The notes: generated by a model not told the origin, from the sequence alone. A stretch of DNA of 64,000 nucleotides from Niastella sp. OAS944 (GCA_024809215.1 JANUBW010000001.1:2584841-2648840); one strand, 5' to 3'; positions 33,854 through 43,146 are shown, counted from the stretch's first letter. A program made the numbers and translations.

Positions 33854-34700
33854 GTTTATTTACTTTTTCCGCATTTTCAGAATCGGGTGTCGTTGTAATC
33901 AGTTTTGCCAGTGGTTTAAAATAATGCTCGGCGCTGTTGCTGTTCTCAATCCACTTGAACTGTTCGTGCAAGGCCACCACTTTACCTATGATGACCAGCG
34001 ACGGGGAAACAAATGTTTTTCCCCGAAGCTGCTCATCGTATTTATATAGATTGGTTACGTGTACGTTTTGTAACGGCGTGGTTGCCTGCTCTATTACCGC
34101 CAGCAACTTTTCGTCTCCTATATTATGCTTTACCAGGTTGTCAACCACATGGTCCAGGGTTTCAGACGACATATAAAAAACCAGGGTATCATTGGTTTGG
34201 GCCAGTTCTTTCCAGTACGTTTCGGTTACAACATCCAGTTTGTAGCTGGTTAAAAAACGCACGGAGGTGGTATACCCTCTGGCCGTTAATGGCATTCCGG
34301 CATAAGCTGCTGCACCAAGGGCGGCGGTTACACCGGGCACAATTTCATATGGTATATTGTGTTGTACCAGGGTTTGTAATTCATCGAGAATGTTAGAGAA
34401 CATCGATGCATCGCCCCCTTTTAACCGTACAACCAGCTTGCCCTGCATTGCATAATGCACCATCAGTTCATTAATGGTATACTGCGGTGTTGATGAACCG
34501 CGGCTGCATTGCTTACCCACAAAAACCACCTCGGCATTGCTGTTCACATACTCCTGCAATATTACTTCGCTTACCAGGCGATCGGCCAAAACCACTTCGG
34601 CCTTTTGCAGGTAGCGCACTGTTTTTACCGTTACCAGTTCCGGATCGCCGGGACCGGCAGCAGCCAGTATCACTTTACCATATGTTGGGTTCGTTTGCAT
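33837..34700 (-). CDS. cobA: Uroporphyrinogen-III C-methyltransferase (SUMT)
   Basis: The 287-residue enzyme methylates uroporphyrinogen III twice to precorrin-2, the first step of siroheme synthesis. It shows KVILAAAGPGDPELVTVKT, ADRLVSEVIL, VVRLKGGDASMFSNILDEL, IPYEIVPGVTAALGAAAYAG and PLTARGY, all hallmarks of the SAM-dependent tetrapyrrole methylase family. It lacks the CysG N-terminal half, which in this operon is fused to the TSUP permease. ATG 34700 is 11 bp after cysK ends. The C-terminus overlaps cysJ. Confidence 0.92.
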   Translation of the reverse strand: MQTNPTYGKVILAAAGPGDPELVTVKTVRYLQKAEVVLADRLVSEVILQEYVNSNAEVVFVGKQCSRGSSTPQYTINELMVHYAMQGKLVVRLKGGDASMFSNILDELQTLVQHNIPYEIVPGVTAALGAAAYAGMPLTARGYTTSVRFLTSYKLDVVTETYWKELAQTNDTLVFYMSSETLDHVVDNLVKHNIGDEKLLAVIEQATTPLQNVHVTNLYKYDEQLRGKTFVSPSLVIIGKVVALHEQFKWIENSNSAEHYFKPLAKLITTTPDSENAEKVNKHVSRA

Positions 34701-34711
34701 GTACGGGCGAA

Positions 34712-35686
34712 CTATTTATATAAACCGTCGATTGACAAATATCTTTCGCCGGTATCGTAATTGAATGTAAGTACACGGGCGCCTTTTGGAATATCGGCCA
34801 ATGCCTTTCCTACTGCTGCCAGTGCTGCGCCGGTTGAAATACCAGCCAGAATACCTTCTTCTTTGGCCAGGCGTTGTGCGTAAGTGAAAGATTCGTCTTT
34901 ACCTACCTGTACAGTTCCATCGAGCAAATTTGTTTGCAGAATAGAAGGAATAAAACCAGCACCAAGACCCTGTAATGGGTGCGGGCCGGGAGCGCCTCCG
35001 CTGATAACAGCAGATAGCTCTGGTTCTACAGCCAGTACTTTCAGGTTGGGGAATTTTGCTTTCAGCACCTCTGCCACACCGGTAATGTGACCGCCGGTAC
35101 CTACGCCGGTGATCAGGTAATCGATACCGTCGGGGAAGCTTGCCAGAATTTCCTGCGCCGTTGTTTCGCGGTGCACTTTTACGTTAGCCGCATTGTCGAA
35201 CTGCTGTGGCATCCAGGAATTAGGCGTTGCTGCAACCAGTTCCTTTGCTTTTTCAATAGCGCCCTTCATACCTTTTTCGCGGGGCGTTAATTCGAAAGTA
35301 GCGCCATACAATTCCATCAATTGTCTTCTTTCAACACTCATCGATTCGGGCATAACCAAAATCAACTTGTATCCTTTTACCGCTGCTACCATGGCCAAAC
35401 CAATACCGGTGTTGCCCGATGTAGGTTCAATGATAACACTGTCCTTATTAAGGATACCTTTCTTCTCTGCATCTTCGATCATGGATAATGCAATACGGTC
35501 TTTAATGCTGTTACCGGGGTTGTTGCGTTCCAGTTTTATCCATACTTCGTGGTCATTGCCAAACAGCCTGTTTATTCTAACATGCGGGGTTTGACCGATG
35601 GTCTCTAAAATATTACCGGCTCTCATACGCTGGTTGTTTTGGTTATCAGAAATATTATTCGTTGTGCTTGGTTGTTCTGTGATCAT
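34712..35686 (-). CDS. cysK: Cysteine synthase CysK
   Basis: The 324-residue PLP enzyme condenses O-acetylserine and sulfide to cysteine. It has [20 protein letters not shown] (the PLP-lysine is in SIKDR, near residue 63), the substrate loop [19 protein letters not shown], the PLP-phosphate loop [17 protein letters not shown], and [12 protein letters not shown] near the C-terminus. An N-terminal stretch of about 20 polar residues ([20 protein letters not shown]) is not typical, so a start at the internal Met of RMRAGN, near residue 21, is possible. It sits between cysE and cobA in the cys operon. Confidence 0.93.
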   Translation of the reverse strand: MITEQPSTTNNISDNQNNQRMRAGNILETIGQTPHVRINRLFGNDHEVWIKLERNNPGNSIKDRIALSMIEDAEKKGILNKDSVIIEPTSGNTGIGLAMVAAVKGYKLILVMPESMSVERRQLMELYGATFELTPREKGMKGAIEKAKELVAATPNSWMPQQFDNAANVKVHRETTAQEILASFPDGIDYLITGVGTGGHITGVAEVLKAKFPNLKVLAVEPELSAVISGGAPGPHPLQGLGAGFIPSILQTNLLDGTVQVGKDESFTYAQRLAKEEGILAGISTGAALAAVGKALADIPKGARVLTFNYDTGERYLSIDGLYK

Positions 35687-35700
35687 AACAAATCAGTTTT

Positions 35701-36528
35701 TTATATGACGAAGTTTAATGGTTCCGGAAACGGGTTCTTATCACGCACCTTTACTTCACTTTTATGATATACCACGGAGTTTGAGGGCACACTATACGTT
35801 AGCCAAACATTACCACCAATGATGCTATCTTTTCCTATTACCGTTGTTCCGCCTAAAATGGTGGCTCCGGAATATATAGTCACACTATCTTCAATTGTAG
35901 GGTGGCGTTTTGCAACATTGTCTTTCGAAACGTTCAAAGCGCCTAACGTTACACCCTGGTATATTTTTACATTATTGCCAATTTCGGTTGTTTCGCCAAT
36001 CACGATACCTGTTCCATGGTCAATGCAAAATGCTTCACCAATGCGCGCGCCGGGATGTATATCGATACCGGTTTTGCTATGCGAATATTCGGTGAACAAT
36101 CTTGGCAGCACTTCTACGCCCTGCTCCCATAACTGGTGCGATAAGCGGTAAACGGCTGTTGCATAAAAACCCGGATAAGCCACTATCACTTCTTCAACCG
36201 AACGCGCAGCGGGGTCAAATGCCAGCAATGCCTGCGCATCTTTTATCAATTTGGCATACAGTTCAGGTATTGCTTCAAAGAAGGTTTCGGCAATGTGTAC
36301 CGCTTTTTCTTCTTTATGCACTACATCGTACGCCAGGCTTAATAAATGACCTTTTAATAAGGTGAACTCTTTTTCAAGGTCGTGTGGCTGATGACACTTT
36401 CTGCTGGGAAGAAACAACAGGTTGAACATTTGATCAATGAACTGCTCGGCCAATTCTTTATCGGGAAATGACCTATCCACTTTTTGATGCTGTGCAAATA
36501 AATGCTGTATAAATTCCTTCGTGCTCAT
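35701..36528 (-). CDS. cysE: Serine O-acetyltransferase (CysE/EpsC type)
   Basis: The 275-residue enzyme makes O-acetylserine, the acceptor for CysK. Its N-terminal helical domain precedes the left-handed beta-helix with DIHPGARIGEAFCIDHGTGI and VIGETTEIGNNVKIYQGVTL, and ends with KRHPTIEDSVTIYSGATILG and TVIGKDSIIGGNVWLT. The active-site His and Asp are in FCIDHGTG. ATG 36528 is chosen over an upstream TTG. It lies 14 bp before cysK, so the two-step cysteine pathway is coded in order. Confidence 0.93.
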   Translation of the reverse strand: MSTKEFIQHLFAQHQKVDRSFPDKELAEQFIDQMFNLLFLPSRKCHQPHDLEKEFTLLKGHLLSLAYDVVHKEEKAVHIAETFFEAIPELYAKLIKDAQALLAFDPAARSVEEVIVAYPGFYATAVYRLSHQLWEQGVEVLPRLFTEYSHSKTGIDIHPGARIGEAFCIDHGTGIVIGETTEIGNNVKIYQGVTLGALNVSKDNVAKRHPTIEDSVTIYSGATILGGTTVIGKDSIIGGNVWLTYSVPSNSVVYHKSEVKVRDKNPFPEPLNFVI

Positions 36529-36576
36529 AGTTTCATTGTTCAAAGTTTAACAACCTGGTTACACTCAACTATAGAA

Positions 36577-37815
36577 TTATTGGATCATACAGGCGCCTAC
36601 TGTTACGTGGCTTGTTTCATCTATCAAAATGGCGCCACCGTTCTCGCGCAAATCGCTATATGAATCGTACGGTATGGGCGACGCTGTTTTTATTTTCACT
36701 TTTATTACATCGTTCAAGCCGGCTGAAGTAGCATCTGTCTTTTGCAGGGTGTTCACATCGAGCTTGTACTCAATTTCCTTGATCACACTTTTTACTACCC
36801 GGCTGTTGATCTGTAATAAATATTTATTACCTGTTGTCAAAGGTTTGTTATCCATCCAGCACAATACAACATCCAGCTCCTGGGTTGTTTTTGGCAGGTT
36901 ATCGCTTTTTGCGATAACATCGCCACGACTGATGTCTATATCATCTTCAAGGTGAAGGATGGCGCTTTGCGGTGCAAACACTTCATCTACTTCTACCCCG
37001 TTGTGTTCAATTTTTTGAATTTTGCTGGTCTTGCCTGCAGGCAGAACCGTAATGGCATCGCCTTTTTTATAAATACCGCTGATCACTTTTCCGGCATAAC
37101 CGCGGTAATCGTGCAGATCATCGGTTTGCGGGCGGATCACATATTGCACAGGGAAGCGGGGATCGGTAAGATTGATATCCTGCTCTACTTCTACGCTTTC
37201 GAGGAAGCTTAATAAAGAAGGACCTTCATACCAGGCCAGCTTTTCAGATTTTTCAACAATGTTATCGCCATACATGGCGCTGAGGGGAATGTAAGTAACA
37301 TCATTCAGGCCCAGTGATTTTGCCACTTCTACATAATCAATCACAATGTTGTTGTAAACATCCTGCGAGTAATTAACCAGGTCCATTTTATTTACGGCCA
37401 CTACCACATGCGGGATCTTCAATAATGAAGCGATGATGGAGTGACGGCGGGTTTGTTCAACAACACCGTTACGCGCATCAACCAAAATAATGGCCAGGTC
37501 GGCTGTTGATGCACCGGTAACCATGTTACGGGTATATTGAATATGCCCGGGCGCATCGGCAATGATAAACTTACGTTTAGGCGTAGAGAAATATTTATAC
37601 GCTACATCTATAGTGATACCCTGCTCTCTTTCGGCACGTAACCCATCGGTTAACAGAGCTAGGTCTATTTCACCCTGTTCTTTATTCTTACTTTGTTTTT
37701 CAATTGCCTCCAGCTGATCGATCATTATACTTTTGCTATCGTATAATAAACGGCCTATCAATGTGCTTTTGCCATCATCAACACTACCGGCGGTTATAAA
37801 TCTGAGTAAATCCAT
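36577..37815 (-). CDS. cysN: Sulfate adenylyltransferase subunit 1 CysN (GTPase)
   Basis: CysN drives APS formation by GTP hydrolysis. The 412-residue protein has G1 GSVDDGKSTLIGRLLYD, G2 EQGITIDVAYKYF, G3 DAPGHIQYTRNM, G4 NKMDLV, and EF-Tu-like domains 2 and 3. ATG 37815 (MDLLRFITAG) is the start. An upstream in-frame Met would add residues unlike the family and overlap cysD. No APS kinase domain is fused at the C-terminus, in keeping with direct APS reduction. It is 34 bp after cysD. Confidence 0.93.
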   Translation of the reverse strand: MDLLRFITAGSVDDGKSTLIGRLLYDSKSIMIDQLEAIEKQSKNKEQGEIDLALLTDGLRAEREQGITIDVAYKYFSTPKRKFIIADAPGHIQYTRNMVTGASTADLAIILVDARNGVVEQTRRHSIIASLLKIPHVVVAVNKMDLVNYSQDVYNNIVIDYVEVAKSLGLNDVTYIPLSAMYGDNIVEKSEKLAWYEGPSLLSFLESVEVEQDINLTDPRFPVQYVIRPQTDDLHDYRGYAGKVISGIYKKGDAITVLPAGKTSKIQKIEHNGVEVDEVFAPQSAILHLEDDIDISRGDVIAKSDNLPKTTQELDVVLCWMDNKPLTTGNKYLLQINSRVVKSVIKEIEYKLDVNTLQKTDATSAGLNDVIKVKIKTASPIPYDSYSDLRENGGAILIDETSHVTVGACMIQ

Positions 37816-37849
37816 TATTAAAAAGAATTTTGAGTTTGGGTTGCTGTAA

Positions 37850-38758
37850 TTAGAAATAGCCGTTTTTCTTTCTGTCTTCCATCGCTGCTTCAGACACTTT
37901 ATCATCGATACGGGTTTCACCGCGTTCGCTGGTTTTAGTGGCTGTGATCTCGCTGATGATATCATCGATATTATCAGCTTTTGATTCTACCGCTGCGGTA
38001 CAGGTCATATCACCTACGGTACGATAGCGTACTGTTTTCTTCAGCACGGTATCAGTAGCATCTAATTTTATAAAATCGCTTACAGCTACCAATTGTCCTT
38101 CGTGGTCAATAACATCGCGTTCGTGTGAGAAGTAAATAGAAGGCAGCTCTATCTTTTCGCGGCGGATATAATTCCACACGTCGAGCTCCGTCCAGTTACT
38201 GATGGGGAACACACGTACGTTCTCTCCTTTATTTATTCTACCGTTATAGGTATTCCATAATTCGGGGCGTTGCAGTTTGGGGTCCCATTGACCAAATTCA
38301 TCACGTACAGAGAAGATGCGTTCTTTTGCTCTTGCTTTTTCTTCATCGCGACGGGCGCCACCAATACAGGCATCAAACTTGAACTCCTCGATGGTATCTA
38401 ATAAAGTAAAAGTTTGCAACGCATTACGGCTGGCAAACTTTCCTTTAGGTTCAGTAAGATTTTTTGCTTTTATAGTATCTTCTACGTTACGTACAATTAA
38501 TTTTTCGCCAAGCCTCTCAGCCAGCTCATCGCGGTATTTCAGTGCTTCGGGGAAGTTGTGGCCGGTATCGATGTGTACCAGCGGGAAGGGAAATTTACCG
38601 GGGCGAAATGCTTTTAACGCCAGTTGTACCAAGGTGATAGAGTCTTTACCACCGGAGAATAATAAAGCCGGTCTTTCAAATTGCCCTGCTACTTCGCGGA
38701 AGATATGAATAGCTTCCGATTCCAAATGATCCAGATAATCTAAACTATACTTACTCAT
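37850..38758 (-). CDS. cysD: Sulfate adenylyltransferase subunit 2 CysD
   Basis: CysD adenylylates sulfate with ATP to give APS. The 302-residue protein has the PP-loop LLFSGGKDSITLVQL, then PLVHIDTGHNFPEALKYRD, FDACIGGARRDEEKARAKER, NWTELDVWNYIRREKIELP, and the closing EAAMEDRKKNGYF typical of CysD. It is the partner of CysN next door, and is separated from cysH by 28 bp. Confidence 0.95.
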   Translation of the reverse strand: MSKYSLDYLDHLESEAIHIFREVAGQFERPALLFSGGKDSITLVQLALKAFRPGKFPFPLVHIDTGHNFPEALKYRDELAERLGEKLIVRNVEDTIKAKNLTEPKGKFASRNALQTFTLLDTIEEFKFDACIGGARRDEEKARAKERIFSVRDEFGQWDPKLQRPELWNTYNGRINKGENVRVFPISNWTELDVWNYIRREKIELPSIYFSHERDVIDHEGQLVAVSDFIKLDATDTVLKKTVRYRTVGDMTCTAAVESKADNIDDIISEITATKTSERGETRIDDKVSEAAMEDRKKNGYF

Positions 38759-38786
38759 ATTCTATATTTCGGAATTCAGTTAATAA

Positions 38787-39503
38787 TTATTTATGTATAT
38801 GCAGACCACATTCTTTTTTTGATGCGTCTTCCCACCACCAGCGGCCGGCCCTGAAATCTTCTCCGGGGCGAATGGCGCGGGTACATGGAGCGCAACCGAT
38901 ACTTACAAAGCCACGGTCGTGCAGAATGTTATAAGGCACATTGTTGTCGTCGATGTATTTTTTTACTTGTTCAGTTGTCCAGTGGAGAATAGGATTGTAT
39001 TTGATGATCTGGTTGGTTTCGTCCCATTCAATAACGCTGAGGTCCTGGCGATCGGGTGAATGTTCGGCACGCAATCCGGTAATCCAGATCGAGTTGCCCG
39101 CCAGCGCTCTTTTCAGCGGTTCTACTTTACGTATAAAGCAGCATTGTTTGCGGTTCTCCAATGATTCATAAAATGCATTGGGACCTTTGTCGGTGACGAA
39201 TTCTTCCAGCAATCGATAATCGGGATAGTAGGCGTGGATGTTTGCGTGATATTTCTCATTGGTATTGTTCCAAACGGAATACGTTTCTGCGAATAACCGT
39301 CCGGTATCCAATGTAAAAATGTTTACAGGCAGTTCATTGCTGAGTATTTCATGTGCAATTACCTGGTCTTCATAACTGAAGCTGGTTGAAAATGTAACCT
39401 TACCAGGGAACTGTTCAGTAAGCAATTTTATAAAATCACGGATATTTAGTCTATCTGATTGGTGGGTTAAAACTGACAAGTTTGACTGTAGTGGTGAGCT
39501 CAT
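38787..39503 (-). CDS. cysH: Adenylyl-sulfate (APS/PAPS) reductase CysH, iron-sulfur type
   Basis: The 238-residue PP-loop enzyme reduces APS to sulfite with thioredoxin. It shows TFSTSFSYEDQVIAHEIL, FTLDTGRLFAETY, the cysteine pair RKQCCFIRKVEPLKR, WITGLRAEHSPDR, the second pair SIGCAPCTRAIRPGED, and the catalytic KKECGLHIHK at the C-terminus. The CC...CxxC set binds a [4Fe-4S] cluster and marks APS-type rather than PAPS-type reductases. No cysC was found in the window, which agrees. It is the first gene of the operon, with related operators about 165-240 bp upstream. Confidence 0.94.
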   Translation of the reverse strand: MSSPLQSNLSVLTHQSDRLNIRDFIKLLTEQFPGKVTFSTSFSYEDQVIAHEILSNELPVNIFTLDTGRLFAETYSVWNNTNEKYHANIHAYYPDYRLLEEFVTDKGPNAFYESLENRKQCCFIRKVEPLKRALAGNSIWITGLRAEHSPDRQDLSVIEWDETNQIIKYNPILHWTTEQVKKYIDDNNVPYNILHDRGFVSIGCAPCTRAIRPGEDFRAGRWWWEDASKKECGLHIHK

Positions 39504-39667
39504 ATGCTTTAATCATTCATTTCATTCATTAATCTGGAACCAGTAGCTAAGATGCACGATCGGGACAAAGTAACAATCAATCAATTGAGTATTAGCAGCA
39601 ACAACAGTATTTGTTGCAAGTGGAGATGTACATTATGTGTATGGTGTGGGAGCGAAACATATTTTAA

Positions 39668-39686
39668 GTCTACTCAATTTGTAGGT
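39668..39686. promoter_or_regulatory. Operator-like palindrome 4 upstream of cysH
   Basis: GTCTACTCAATTTGTAGGT keeps the CTAY-N7-RTAG geometry of the copies at 28614-28792, with left flank GT. It lies 165-183 bp upstream of the cysH ATG. Confidence 0.5.
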
Positions 39687-39722
39687 CAAAGATAAAGTAT
39701 CAAAATGGATATCAAAAATTTT

Positions 39723-39741
39723 TTCTACCAAACGAGTGGAC
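39723..39741. promoter_or_regulatory. Operator-like palindrome 5 upstream of cysH
   Basis: TTCTACCAAACGAGTGGAC keeps CTAC and the AC flank, with one mismatch in the right arm (GTGG for GTAG) and the same 7-bp spacer. It is the weakest of the five copies. Confidence 0.4.
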
Positions 39742-39767
39742 TAAATCGGCCATTTAACAATTTCGGC

Positions 39768-39785
39768 TACAAACAATTGTTTGTA
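39768..39785. promoter_or_regulatory. 18-bp perfect palindrome upstream of cysH
   Basis: TACAAACAATTGTTTGTA is perfectly self-complementary over 18 bp. It lies in the cysH/clpP intergenic region and may be an operator of either gene set. Confidence 0.55.
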
Positions 39786-40125
39786 CGTAGGTAGAACCAT
39801 TTACCGGTATATGTTGTTTTTTAAGTTCTTAGCAGGCCCGAAAGATAATTGTTAAAAAAGCACTTATTATTCATGCCAAAATAAGCTAATTCAAAGCCGA
39901 TCCGGCGGCCCCGTGCTACCCTGGCAGACTTTTTTACATATCAGTGGCTGTTAGGCTGCAGAATGGGCAAATTGTGCCTTTTTTTGCCACGTCGACTGCC
40001 TGTATAGCAGCTCCAAAAGGCTTGTTTATTAGGTTCTTAGGCCAAAATGACTGTTTTTTTGTGTTGCACGGTATTTGATATTCCACAAAGACTTAAATTG
40101 CCCACTCAAATAATAGAAAAGTACT

Positions 40126-40821
40126 ATGAATCTTGGAAAAGAATTTGAAAAATACGCGGTACACCACAGAGGTATTTCAAGCAATACCCTGTACAGTTAC
40201 CAAAAACACCAGGTTACGAACCTCACTCCCAATATTATTGAAGAACGTCCAATGAACATCGCTGTCATGGACGTATATAGTCGGTTAATGATGGACCGCA
40301 TCATTTTCCTTGGCTATCCTATCAATGACGAGGTAGCCAATATCGTAACTGCCCAAATGTTGTTCCTCGAAAGCACCGATCGTACACGCGACATTCAGAT
40401 GTACATCAACAGCCCCGGTGGTAATGTGTACTCTGGTTTAGGTATGTACGACACTATGAACTACATTACCCCCGACGTTTCTACCATTTGTATTGGTATG
40501 GCAGCATCTATGGCCGCCGTATTGCTTTGCGCTGGTACACAGGGTAAACGTACAGCCTTAAGGCACAGCCGGGTAATGTTGCACCAGCCCAGCGGCGCCA
40601 TTGGCGGCCAGGGCAGCGATATCGAGATCACCGTTCAGGAGATCAAAAAGATCAAAAAGAACCTGTACGATATCATTGCTAACCACACCGGTAAAACCGT
40701 AAAACAGGTAGACAAGGATTGCGAGCGCGACTACTGGTTAACTTCTGAAGAAGCCAAAGAATATGGCCTGGTTGACGAAGTGCTGCTCATTAACCCACGT
40801 AAAGAGAAGAAAGAAGACTAA
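40126..40821 (+). CDS. clpP: ATP-dependent Clp protease proteolytic subunit ClpP (first copy)
   Basis: The 231-residue serine protease has RIIFLGYPINDEVANIVTAQ, YINSPGGNVYSGLGMYD, the nucleophile in IGMAASMAAVLLCAG (Ser near 128), VMLHQPSGAIGG (His near 153) and the acidic residue in CERDYWLTSEEAKEYGLVDE, so the triad is complete. The tail IIEERP and the long N-terminus fit ClpP. It forms the degradation chamber for ClpX substrates. A second clpP follows 52 bp downstream and clpX after that. Confidence 0.93.
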   Translation: MNLGKEFEKYAVHHRGISSNTLYSYQKHQVTNLTPNIIEERPMNIAVMDVYSRLMMDRIIFLGYPINDEVANIVTAQMLFLESTDRTRDIQMYINSPGGNVYSGLGMYDTMNYITPDVSTICIGMAASMAAVLLCAGTQGKRTALRHSRVMLHQPSGAIGGQGSDIEITVQEIKKIKKNLYDIIANHTGKTVKQVDKDCERDYWLTSEEAKEYGLVDEVLLINPRKEKKED

Positions 40822-40873
40822 TTCTTTCTTTACCAGAACTTTTAAATCATATCGAACTTCAAATAAAAATATC

Positions 40874-41515
40874 ATGGAGATATATTCTAATCATTTATTT
40901 CAGCCATTTCGCATGGATGAAGAAGACGAACCAAAAGAAAACGGCAAAGAAGAAAAACAGGATTTTGGGGTACTAGCGAAGAAGATGGAAAAGTTCTTTT
41001 TTGAAAAAAGAGCTGTGTATCTGTGGGGTGTAGTAGATGATAAGTCGGCACGTGATATAGTAACCCGTTTGTTGCTTCTCGATGCCGACAAACCAGGCGA
41101 AGAGATCAAATTCTTTATAAACAGCCCCGGTGGCGTGGTAACCAGCGGTATGGTCATGTACGATACCATGCGCATGTTAAAAAGTCCGGTTAGCACCATT
41201 TGTATGGGTTTGGCCGCCTCAATGGGTTCTATATTGTTAAGCGCCGGAGCTAAAGGCAAACGCATGATCTACCCGCATGGCGAAGTAATGATACACCAGC
41301 CCAGCTTAGGCGGTTATATGCAGGGGGTTAGTGCCGACCTTGAAATTCAGGCCAAACAAATTAAAAAGACCAAAGAAATTGGCGCCCGCATTCTGGCTGA
41401 GAATTGTGGAAAGAAATTTGAGGCGGTTATGAAAGATTTCGATCGCGACTACTGGATGGATGCAAAAGAAGCAATTGAATATGGCATTGTAGATCAGGTA
41501 GTTGAAAAGTTATAA
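40874..41515 (+). CDS. clpP: ATP-dependent Clp protease proteolytic subunit ClpP (second copy)
   Basis: The 213-residue second ClpP has FFINSPGGVVTSGMVMYD, GLAASMGSILLSAGAKGKR (Ser), VMIHQPSLGGYMQG (His) and DFDRDYWMDAKEAIEYGIVD, again with a full triad. Its N-terminal 30 residues are acidic and differ from the first copy (DEEDEPKENGKEEKQ). ATG 40874 is preferred over the reading frame that overlaps the first gene. Two unlike ClpP subunits in one operon may form mixed rings, as reported for some other bacteria. That is inference here. Confidence 0.92.
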   Translation: MEIYSNHLFQPFRMDEEDEPKENGKEEKQDFGVLAKKMEKFFFEKRAVYLWGVVDDKSARDIVTRLLLLDADKPGEEIKFFINSPGGVVTSGMVMYDTMRMLKSPVSTICMGLAASMGSILLSAGAKGKRMIYPHGEVMIHQPSLGGYMQGVSADLEIQAKQIKKTKEIGARILAENCGKKFEAVMKDFDRDYWMDAKEAIEYGIVDQVVEKL

Positions 41516-41536
41516 GTAGATGTAAACCTGTAAAAG

Positions 41537-41585
41537 TCCCAAATTCCGCATACTAATATTATAGAAAAGGAGTTTGGGATTTTTA
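41537..41585 (+). terminator. Terminator between clpP and clpX
   Basis: TCCCAAATTCC (41537-41547) pairs with GGAGTTTGGGA (41569-41579) with one wobble, followed by TTTTT. The loop is about 21 bases. It would separate clpX from the clpP pair, at least partly. Confidence 0.75.
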
Positions 41586-41586
41586 A

Positions 41587-41618
41587 TTGGGTTTTGGAGT
41601 TCCATTTAGATACCTTTG
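41587..41618 (+). promoter_or_regulatory. Putative clpX promoter
   Basis: A TTG at 41587-41589 and TACCTTTG at 41611-41618 (exact TAnnTTTG) are separated by 21 bp, the spacing expected for the Bacteroidota housekeeping sigma factor. The transcript would start about 15 bases before the ATG. Confidence 0.55.
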
Positions 41619-41637
41619 TAAGCGATTTATACTAAAC

Positions 41638-42876
41638 ATGGCTAAAACAACACTACACTGTTCTTTTTGCGGACGCAGCCGCGATGAAGTAAAGATTCTT
41701 ATTGCCGGGCAGGAAGGACACATTTGTGAAAATTGCGTTGAGCATGCACGCGAGATCATTGAACAGGAGCTGATGATCCGCCATGAAAGTACCCCACCTT
41801 CTACATCCTTCAAACTGAATGTTAAGAAACCCATTGAGGTTAAACGCTTTCTGGATGAATATGTGATTGGTCAGGATGAGGCTAAAAAAGTATTAGCAGT
41901 AGCTGTATATAACCACTACAAACGTTTGCAACAAAAACCAGCCGATAACGAGGTTGATATTGAAAAAAGCAACATCGTAATGGTTGGTGAAACCGGTACC
42001 GGTAAAACGTTGCTGGCCAAAACCATAGCCCGTTTGCTGAATGTGCCGTTCGCTATTGTAGATGCTACCGTATTCACCGAAGCCGGTTATGTGGGCGAAG
42101 ATGTGGAAAGTATTCTTACCCGTCTTTTACAGGTATGCAATTATGACGTAGCCGCTGCCGAAAGAGGCATCGTTTACATCGATGAAATTGATAAAATTGC
42201 CCGCAAAGGCGATAACCCTTCTATTACGCGCGATGTGAGCGGCGAAGGCGTTCAACAGGGTTTATTGAAGCTTTTGGAAGGTACCGATGTACTGGTTCCC
42301 CCACAAGGCGGCCGTAAACACCCTGAGCAAAAACTGATAAAGATCAATACCCAAAATATCCTCTTCATTTGTGGCGGTGCGTTTGATGGTATTGATAAAG
42401 TGATTGCCCGCCGGGTTAACACCAACGCCATTGGTTTTAATGTAAACAAAGAGCTGCAGGAGCATATGAAAAAGAACCTGCTGCAATACATTAATGCCAC
42501 TGACCTTAAATCGTTCGGCTTAATTCCTGAGTTACTGGGCCGTTTGCCTGTAGTTACTCACCTGAACCCGCTCGATAAGGCAACGCTTCGTTCTATTTTA
42601 ACGGAACCTAAAAATGCGTTGATAAAACAATACAAGCGTTTATTTGAACTGGAAGGCATTCAGTTGAACGTAGATAATGAAGTGCTGGATTTCATGGTTG
42701 ATAAGGCTATGGAATACAAACTGGGCGCACGTGGCCTACGCAGCATTTGCGAAAGCATTCTCACCGATGCTATGTTTGAACTTCCTTCTTCAAAACAAAC
42801 CGTATTCCATTTGACCCTGGAATACGCGAAGAAGAACTTCGACAAGAGCAAGATGAGCCTTTTGAAAGTTGCATAA
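41638..42876 (+). CDS. clpX: ATP-dependent Clp protease ATPase subunit ClpX
   Basis: The 412-residue unfoldase has an N-terminal zinc-binding domain (CSFCGRS, CENC), Walker [19 protein letters not shown], Walker [12 protein letters not shown], sensor-1 region [16 protein letters not shown], the pore-loop region and C-terminal [21 protein letters not shown] with the arginine of sensor 2. It feeds substrates to ClpP. ATG 41638 ([13 protein letters not shown]) is the start. An upstream in-frame ATG would add 17 residues not seen in the family. A terminator follows. Confidence 0.95.
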   Translation: MAKTTLHCSFCGRSRDEVKILIAGQEGHICENCVEHAREIIEQELMIRHESTPPSTSFKLNVKKPIEVKRFLDEYVIGQDEAKKVLAVAVYNHYKRLQQKPADNEVDIEKSNIVMVGETGTGKTLLAKTIARLLNVPFAIVDATVFTEAGYVGEDVESILTRLLQVCNYDVAAAERGIVYIDEIDKIARKGDNPSITRDVSGEGVQQGLLKLLEGTDVLVPPQGGRKHPEQKLIKINTQNILFICGGAFDGIDKVIARRVNTNAIGFNVNKELQEHMKKNLLQYINATDLKSFGLIPELLGRLPVVTHLNPLDKATLRSILTEPKNALIKQYKRLFELEGIQLNVDNEVLDFMVDKAMEYKLGARGLRSICESILTDAMFELPSSKQTVFHLTLEYAKKNFDKSKMSLLKVA

Positions 42877-42903
42877 TCTTTCCCTAAGGGATGTAAATAC
42901 ATT

Positions 42904-42938
42904 AAAAAACGTCAGCAATCACACTGGCGTTTTTTTAT
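42904..42938 (+). terminator. Terminator after clpX
   Basis: AAAAAACGTCAG (42904-42915) pairs with CTGGCGTTTTTT (42924-42935), one wobble, ending in a T7 run. Confidence 0.85.
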
Positions 42939-42970
42939 TTCTTTTTAAATTACCCTCTCAAAATATTGTT

Positions 42971-43144
42971 ATGGAAGAACTGATAAAGAAACTAATGGCA
43001 GAAGGATTAACTGAGCAACAGGCTTACAAAGCGGTTGAGATCGTAAAGAATTTTGCAAAAGAGAAATTCCCCATCTTTGGCGGCGCCATAGATAAGTTGT
43101 TTGATAAGTATGGGCCTAAGGACGCTGATGATTTTATGCCGTAA
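42971..43144 (+). CDS. Small conserved helical protein
   Basis: The 57-residue product (MEELIKKLMAEGLTEQQAY, KAVEIVKNFAKEKFPIFGGA) is two to three amphipathic helices and an acidic tail. Similar short proteins occur in Bacteroidota, annotated only as hypothetical. The ATG at 42971 is 33 bp after the clpX terminator and the stop is 3 bp before the convergent cytochrome gene. The function is unknown. Confidence 0.6.
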   Translation: MEELIKKLMAEGLTEQQAYKAVEIVKNFAKEKFPIFGGAIDKLFDKYGPKDADDFMP

Positions 43145-43146
43145 GC

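Larger units (their letters stand above)
39504..40125. promoter_or_regulatory. Intergenic region between divergent cysH and clpP
   Basis: These 622 bp have no gene. They contain two operator-like palindromes of the sulfur-locus type (39668-39686, 39723-39741), an 18-bp perfect palindrome (39768-39785), and a small GGCA/TGCC hairpin with a T7 run near 39966-39985. They must carry the promoters of both the cys operon and the clpP cluster. Confidence 0.75.

Noticed and set aside
39966..39985. GGCA/TGCC hairpin with T7 run as a terminator
   Set aside because: The stem is only 4 bp and no gene ends upstream on that strand; mentioned only within the intergenic region entry.
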